A stretch of 47,215 nt of DNA, from positions 1 to 47,215 of the forward strand of contig DLRK01000049.1 in assembly GCA_002501065.1 (NCBI GenBank). Reading direction: 5' to 3'. Shown piece by piece: positions 43,663 through 47,215 of the stretch. Below the pieces are notes generated by a model that saw nothing but the letters and a program-made list of their open reading frames with translations, did not search any database and was not told the DNA's origin. A program made the position numbers and the translations under genes. The stretch comes from Akkermansiaceae bacterium UBA7890 (GTDB lineage: Bacteria; Verrucomicrobiota; Verrucomicrobiia; Verrucomicrobiales; Akkermansiaceae). Each line of letters opens with the position of its first letter. Position 1 is the first letter of the stretch.

Positions 43663-44916
43663 ATGAAACGACTCAAGCACATTCTCAAGACGGTCTCCTT
43701 GCTGGTGGCCCTTCCATCCCTTGCCGAAGAGCCAGCGACCGGGAAGCAACCGGTGGTCAAGGCCCCGGCCAAGTTCACCAACTCCACCCCCTCGCCCTCC
43801 CAGTGGAACCTGCCCTCCATGGACCGGATGTTCGTGAGCAGGAAGGTCCACGAAGTGATCTCCAAGAAGGGGGCCTCCTCGGCACCGGACGCACTGAAGG
43901 ACTACGAGGAAGTGGTCGCCCGGGCCGATAAGGCCACCTACAAGATGATCGCCCTCAAGGGCGGGGAGTTCCTCATGGGATCACCTGAGGGAGAGCACAA
44001 ACTACGCACCGAGGACGAAGGCCCGCAGAAGAGGCTCAGGATCGAGCCCTTCTGGATCGGACAGACGGAGGTCCCCTGGGCCCTCTTCAAGCCCTTCTAC
44101 GAAAATGGGGTCGCCCGCACCAAGAACGGCTTCCTGCTTGCCGAGGGCGCCAAACAGAAAGTCACGGTGAAGGGCAAACAGCGCAAGAAGGCCCTCGCGG
44201 AGGCCCTCGCACGCGGAGACCGCAACAATGTCGTGGACGTGATCTCTCAGCCGACTCCGCAGTATCACGACATGTTCGGGAGCGGCGAGTATGCTTCCGA
44301 CCTGAACTACCCCGCGATGTGCATGACCCAGCACGCCGCCTCCAAGTTCTGTCAATGGCTCAGCGCACAGACCGGTCACTTCTACCGCCTCCCCACCGAG
44401 GCCGAGTGGGAATACGCCTGCCGGGCCGGCTCCACCACCGCCTTCTCTTTCGGCACCGACATCGACAAGCTCGATGACTACGCCTGGCACGGCTACAACT
44501 CCGATTACACCTACCATCCGGTGGCAACCAAGAAGCCCAACCAGTGGGGTCTCTACGACATGCACGGCAATGTGGCGGAGTGGGTTCTCGACGGCTTCGG
44601 CGCCGGTTACCGCGAGAACATCGCGGACGGCACGGTGAACCCCTGGAATATAGCCATCACCCGCTACCCGCGCCTCCTGAAGGGTGGCTCCTGGGACCAG
44701 GACCAGGACGAGTGCCGCAGCGCTGCCCGCCTGCAGTCCGTCAACGACTGGAAGGACACTGATCCGCAGGTGCCGAAGAGCGTCTGGTACCACACTGACG
44801 CCCCGCACATCGGGTTCCGTATCGTCCGCCCACTCAAAACCCCCACCGCCGAGGAGATGCACCTTTACTGGAACACCGACTGGTGGGAACCCAGGCGAAA
44901 CGCGGAGGATCTCTAG
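43663..44916 (+). CDS. Exported SUMF1/FGE-sulfatase-fold protein, probably not a formylglycine-generating enzyme
   Basis: About 417 residues with a signal peptide (LKHILKTVSLLVALPSLA). The SUMF1 fold shows GGEFLMGSPEGEHKLRTEDE, FWIGQTEVPWALFKPF, RLPTEAEWEYACRAGS, GLYDMHGNVAEWVLDGF, LKGGSWDQDQDECRSAAR and IGFRIVR. True enzymes have two copper-binding cysteines, two and seven residues after the GGSF/W motif. Here the first position is Gln and only the second is Cys. Together with periplasmic export this argues against sulfatase maturation and for a binding or other redox function. An insertion of about 50 residues rich in Lys and Ala interrupts the first half. Start ATG 43663 is chosen because it places the signal peptide first. 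Confidence 0.87.
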   Translation: MKRLKHILKTVSLLVALPSLAEEPATGKQPVVKAPAKFTNSTPSPSQWNLPSMDRMFVSRKVHEVISKKGASSAPDALKDYEEVVARADKATYKMIALKGGEFLMGSPEGEHKLRTEDEGPQKRLRIEPFWIGQTEVPWALFKPFYENGVARTKNGFLLAEGAKQKVTVKGKQRKKALAEALARGDRNNVVDVISQPTPQYHDMFGSGEYASDLNYPAMCMTQHAASKFCQWLSAQTGHFYRLPTEAEWEYACRAGSTTAFSFGTDIDKLDDYAWHGYNSDYTYHPVATKKPNQWGLYDMHGNVAEWVLDGFGAGYRENIADGTVNPWNIAITRYPRLLKGGSWDQDQDECRSAARLQSVNDWKDTDPQVPKSVWYHTDAPHIGFRIVRPLKTPTAEEMHLYWNTDWWEPRRNAEDL

Positions 44917-44948
44917 GGAGTTCCCCGCCGAGGTGAGAACCGCACAAG

Positions 44949-44973
44949 GGCGCAGCAACAGCTGCGCCTTTTT
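44949..44973 (+). terminator. Rho-independent terminator after the SUMF1-fold gene
   Basis: A perfect 8-bp stem (left arm GGCGCAGC at 44949-44956, right arm GCTGCGCC at 44961-44968) with loop AACA, followed by TTTTT. It ends the plus-strand unit 33 bases after the stop codon; it lacks a T-run in the opposite direction. Confidence 0.88.
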
Positions 44974-45005
44974 CGTGCCACCTGCTGCCGATCAGCAACC
45001 GGAAA

Positions 45006-45524
45006 CTACTTCAACCCGTCCAAGGCCTTCAGGAGATCCTCACCCTGCCCGCCAGTAGAAGCCTTCTCGTCCTTCCAGACCAGCTTGCCGTCCTTGAAGA
45101 GGTAGGCCTGCCGGGAGGCAAATTTCCCCAGGTAGGGCACCCCGAAGGCCTTGATGACCGTGCCGTCAACGTCGGCCAGAAGATCAAAAGGCAGCTTCTG
45201 CTTCTCCGCGAAAGTCTTCTGGGCAGCCACCTTGTCAAAGGACACTCCATAGATCTTCACTCCCTTTTTCTGCAGTTTCTCGTTTGCGTCCCGCAAACTA
45301 CACACCTGCTTCGTTCATCCCCCGGTAGAGGCCTTGGGGTAGAAGAAGAAGAAGGCCAGTCCCTCGGCGGCCACTTCGTGAATTTTGACCACCTCCCCCT
45401 TGTGATTCGTGGCCTCAACCCGGGGAAGGGCTTTGCCAAGCTCAAGGGTTTCCCCCATCGTAGGGTCCGCGAGGGCGAAAATCGAACCAACCCCCGCCAG
45501 CAGTGCCGAAATCTTGCGCTTCAT
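45006..45524 (-). CDS. Exported Bcp-type peroxiredoxin, predicted selenoprotein (in-frame TGA read as selenocysteine)
   Basis: Read through the TGA at 45315-45317, the frame gives a 172-residue peroxiredoxin. It has signal peptide RKISALLAGVGSIFALA, the strand LAFFFFYPKASTGG, then [TGA], then TKQVCSLRDANEKLQKKG, and the C-terminal KLPFDLLADVDGTVIKAFGV. In Bcp-type peroxiredoxins the corresponding text is FYPK-x-x-T-x-G-C-T-K, so the TGA sits exactly at the peroxidatic cysteine. Residue 70 would be Sec, with Cys75 five residues later as in the Cys45/Cys50 pair of E. coli Bcp. A perfect hairpin lies 16 bases after the TGA. Homology continues on both sides in the same frame, so decay is unlikely. 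Standard gene finders will report two fragments. Confidence 0.88.
45282..45298 (-). promoter_or_regulatory. Candidate bacterial SECIS hairpin
   Basis: On the coding strand the RNA GUUUGC-GGGAC-GCAAAC forms a perfect 6-bp stem with a five-base loop starting with G. The stem begins 16 bases and the loop 22 bases after the UGA codon, within the 16-37 base loop window and with the loop guanine described for bacterial SECIS elements. It lies inside the coding region, as bacterial SECIS elements must. Confidence 0.75.
45315..45317 (-). other. In-frame TGA, predicted selenocysteine codon
   Basis: This codon replaces the peroxidatic cysteine codon (TGC or TGT) of the peroxiredoxin, a single-base difference. 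The frame is intact for 69 codons before it and 102 codons after it, with recognisable peroxiredoxin sequence on both sides. Confidence 0.85.
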
Positions 45525-46596
45525 GACCCGACCCATATCCCGTCCCCGCAGGAATGCCAAAAGGTTTTTCCTGGGGCTGACGCTGCTTGCTCTCGGGGTC
45601 GGACTGCTATGGGTCGGTTCCGGGTTCAAGAACCGCATTGGGAGAGGACAACGAAACAAGCCGCTCGAACTGACTGAAATTGACTCCGGCGAACGGCCCC
45701 TCATGGGCACTACTGCGCGCATCGTGGTGCATGTTGGGGACGTGGAAAAGGGGAAGGCCGCCATCGAGGCCGCCTTCCAGCGGGCCGAGGAGATCAGCGC
45801 CATCTGCAGCGACTATAATCCCGAGAGCGAAATCATGAGGCTCTGCCGCCAGCCCATCAACCGCCCTGTTCCAGTCTCCGGGACCCTGGCTGCCGTCCTC
45901 GCCCACGCCCGAGCCACCGCTGAGCTCACCGAAGGCTCCTTTGACCCCACCCTGGGTGGCTTCACCAAGCTCTGGCGCAGGTCGAAGCGAAAGAAGGAAC
46001 TTCCCGATCCCGTGCTCCTGGAGAAAGCGCGCCAGGCCGCGGGATGGAAGAAGTTCGAGGTCGAGCTTGAGAATCACGTGGTCATCGTGAAGGACGAAAA
46101 CCTCCTCTTTGATCTCGGCGGGATCGCCAAGGGATATGCCGCCGACGAGATGCTCAGCACGATCACCGCCCGGGGGATTCCCTCCGCCATGGTGGCGGTG
46201 GCGGGCGATGTCCGGCTGGGAGCCCCACCCCCCGGCCGGATCGGCTGGGCGGTCGGCATCAGGACCCTAGGGGCCGACCTCGAGCAGATAATCCAGGTCT
46301 CCAATTGTGCTGTCTCCACCTCCGGGGATCTCGAGCGTTACGTGGAAATCGAGGGAACGCGCTACTCGCACATCATCGATCCCGCTACGGGCCTCGGCCT
46401 CACCCGGCGCATCGCCGCCACGGTAGTCGCCCCCACCGCCGTGCAGAGTGACCCCCTGGCCACCTTCTGCTGCATCAGCCCCGAACTCGCCCGGGAAGTC
46501 TTCGCGGCCGGAGAAATCTCCTGCCGCATCGTCGGTCTGGGGGACGGACCCTACGATCACAGGACCCAGCAGTTTCCTGCCTTCACCCTCCCCTAG
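45523..46596 (+). CDS. apbE: FAD:protein FMN transferase, ApbE family
   Basis: The 357-residue protein has a basic N-terminus and one membrane segment (RFFLGLTLLALGVGLLWVG), so it is a periplasm-facing anchored or lipoprotein-like enzyme. Family blocks are LMGTTARIVVHV, EGSFDPTLGGFTKLW, LFDLGGIAKGYAADEM near residue 205, STSGDLERYVEIEGTRYSHIIDPATG and ATVVAPTAVQSDPLA. ApbE moves FMN from FAD to a Thr of exported redox proteins, using Mg. Its ATG overlaps, on the opposite strand, the ATG of the peroxiredoxin (shared CATG at 45522-45525). The flavinylation target is not in the window. Confidence 0.92.
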   Translation: MTRPISRPRRNAKRFFLGLTLLALGVGLLWVGSGFKNRIGRGQRNKPLELTEIDSGERPLMGTTARIVVHVGDVEKGKAAIEAAFQRAEEISAICSDYNPESEIMRLCRQPINRPVPVSGTLAAVLAHARATAELTEGSFDPTLGGFTKLWRRSKRKKELPDPVLLEKARQAAGWKKFEVELENHVVIVKDENLLFDLGGIAKGYAADEMLSTITARGIPSAMVAVAGDVRLGAPPPGRIGWAVGIRTLGADLEQIIQVSNCAVSTSGDLERYVEIEGTRYSHIIDPATGLGLTRRIAATVVAPTAVQSDPLATFCCISPELAREVFAAGEISCRIVGLGDGPYDHRTQQFPAFTLP

Positions 46597-46701
46597 GGTT
46601 GCTGCCGCAACTGGTGGTAGCCCCTGCCCGCCACTGCCGGCACCGGACGGGACCCAGAAAATTCTCGCAAACTCCTCCCCACCACCTTTCATCTCCGCGC
46701 T

Positions 46702-47215
46702 GTGTTCTTCGAAACCTGGCTGCCGGATTTCTCCTTTCTCTTCCTTTCCATCCTGGTGGAGGGCGCGCCCTTCATCCTGCTTGGAACGATCATCAGCGGC
46801 TTCATCGATGTCTACCTGCCCTCCGGGGCGATGGACAGGATTCTCCCCCGCAACCGCTCACTGGCGGTCATGATGAGCGGGATGCTGGGCATCATCTTCC
46901 CAGTCTGTGAATGCGCGGTCGTCCCCGTTATCCGACGCCTGGTCAAGAAAGGCCTGCCTCCCGCCTGTGCCATCACCTACATGCTGGCCGCGCCCATCGT
47001 CAACCCGGTCACCTTCCTCAGCACCTACAGTGCCTTCAAGAAGATCCCCCTCGAAATGGCCGGATCGCGTCTCCTCTTCGGCTATGTCATCGCGGTCATG
47101 GTGGGGCTCATCCTCCTGCGCCTGAATGTCCGCCGCATCCTGAAGCCCCGCATCGCCAGGGAGATCGAGGAGGTGGAGGCCCGGCGCGCAGGCGACCACG
47201 ACCACGACCACGACC
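46702..47215 (+). CDS. YraQ/DUF318-type permease, partial (3' end beyond right edge)
   Basis: The open frame from GTG 46702 runs to the edge. It has at least three hydrophobic segments: LFLSILVEGAPFILLGTIIS, a second around MSGMLGIIFPVCECAVVPVI, and FGYVIAVMVGLILLRL. The motif PVCECAVVPVIRRLV with the paired Cys and the AAPIVNPVTFLSTYSAF block are diagnostic for the DUF318 (ArsP/YraQ) permease family. Members include methylarsenite and metal-related exporters. The last visible residues form a cytoplasmic His/Asp repeat (GDHDHDHD), possibly metal-binding. The GTG lacks a good ribosome-binding site, so the start is uncertain. It follows apbE by 105 bases and may share its transcript. Confidence 0.85.
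   Translation, partial: MFFETWLPDFSFLFLSILVEGAPFILLGTIISGFIDVYLPSGAMDRILPRNRSLAVMMSGMLGIIFPVCECAVVPVIRRLVKKGLPPACAITYMLAAPIVNPVTFLSTYSAFKKIPLEMAGSRLLFGYVIAVMVGLILLRLNVRRILKPRIAREIEEVEARRAGDHDHDHD

Noticed and set aside
43663..44916. Annotation as the formylglycine-generating enzyme for the sulfatase
   Set aside because: One of two required cysteines is missing and the protein is exported, whereas bacterial maturation occurs in the cytoplasm before export.
45006..45305. Separate 99-residue peroxiredoxin fragment and frameshift or pseudogene interpretation
   Set aside because: Both halves are in the same frame with a single TGA precisely at the catalytic position and a SECIS-like hairpin after it; decay would not choose that codon.
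47192..47215. Hexamer repeat at the right edge as a tandem-repeat locus
   Set aside because: It is in frame with the permease and simply encodes the His/Asp run; too short and cut by the edge.

Overview
The window (about 60% G+C) reads as chromosome of a Verrucomicrobiota bacterium, probably a free-living, polysaccharide-processing member. The signs are an LL-diaminopimelate aminotransferase (dapL), an SHD1-domain secreted protein, Tat-exported Gfo/Idh/MocA dehydrogenases beside a DUF1080 protein, an exported sulfatase, and large secreted proteins that end in a 'DHDG...NLLEFA'-type calcium-binding repeat followed by a 'sDLrsW...fYRl' tail. No rRNA, tRNA, CRISPR array, IS element or phage gene was seen.

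Region 1 (about 1-15,380, all on the minus strand) is an exopolysaccharide or capsule precursor locus. It begins with a GbsR/MarR-type regulator overlapping (ATGA) a specialised NusG paralog. It continues with GDP-fucose synthase, GDP-mannose 4,6-dehydratase, two WecG/TagA-family glycosyltransferases on either side of a GDP-mannose 3,5-epimerase-like gene, a DUF2061 membrane protein, the PAPS genes cysC/cysD/cysN, a WbpA-type UDP-sugar dehydrogenase, a KdsD-type isomerase, and WbpB-, WbpD- and WbpE-type enzymes. A DCC-family protein and a truncated secreted coiled-coil protein follow. Together they predict GDP-L-fucose, probably GDP-L-galactose or a related sugar, a UDP-diacetamido-glucuronate-type sugar, and PAPS. 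The regulator promoter and the gap before the sugar genes share perfect palindromes GTTCAA-N6-TTGAAC, a strong candidate for the regulator's operator.

Region 2 (15,657-29,092) carries a 1296-residue secreted beta-helix protein convergent with an exported sulfatase, then dnaE, a small secreted SHD1/retropepsin-like protein and a secreted matrixin-type metalloprotease. Region 3 (29,100-36,626) holds a PII gene behind a textbook sigma-54 promoter, an exported serpin with a predicted Arg-Ser reactive site, an exported ankyrin/L,D-transpeptidase fusion, dapL, an Fe/Mn superoxide dismutase and rmuC.

Region 4 (36,654-44,916) is a catabolic island: transporter, two MocA dehydrogenases and a tandem DUF1080 protein in one operon, divergent from a third (Tat) MocA dehydrogenase and an exported SUMF1-fold protein. 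It fits oxidation of glycosides to 3-keto forms, their cleavage and uptake.

Region 5 (45,006-47,215) holds the most striking single gene: an exported Bcp-type peroxiredoxin whose peroxidatic cysteine codon is an in-frame TGA, followed at SECIS distance by a perfect hairpin. It is very probably a selenoprotein that routine annotation would split into two fragments. Its ATG overlaps, on the opposite strand, the ATG of an ApbE-type flavin transferase. A YraQ/DUF318-type permease runs off the right edge.
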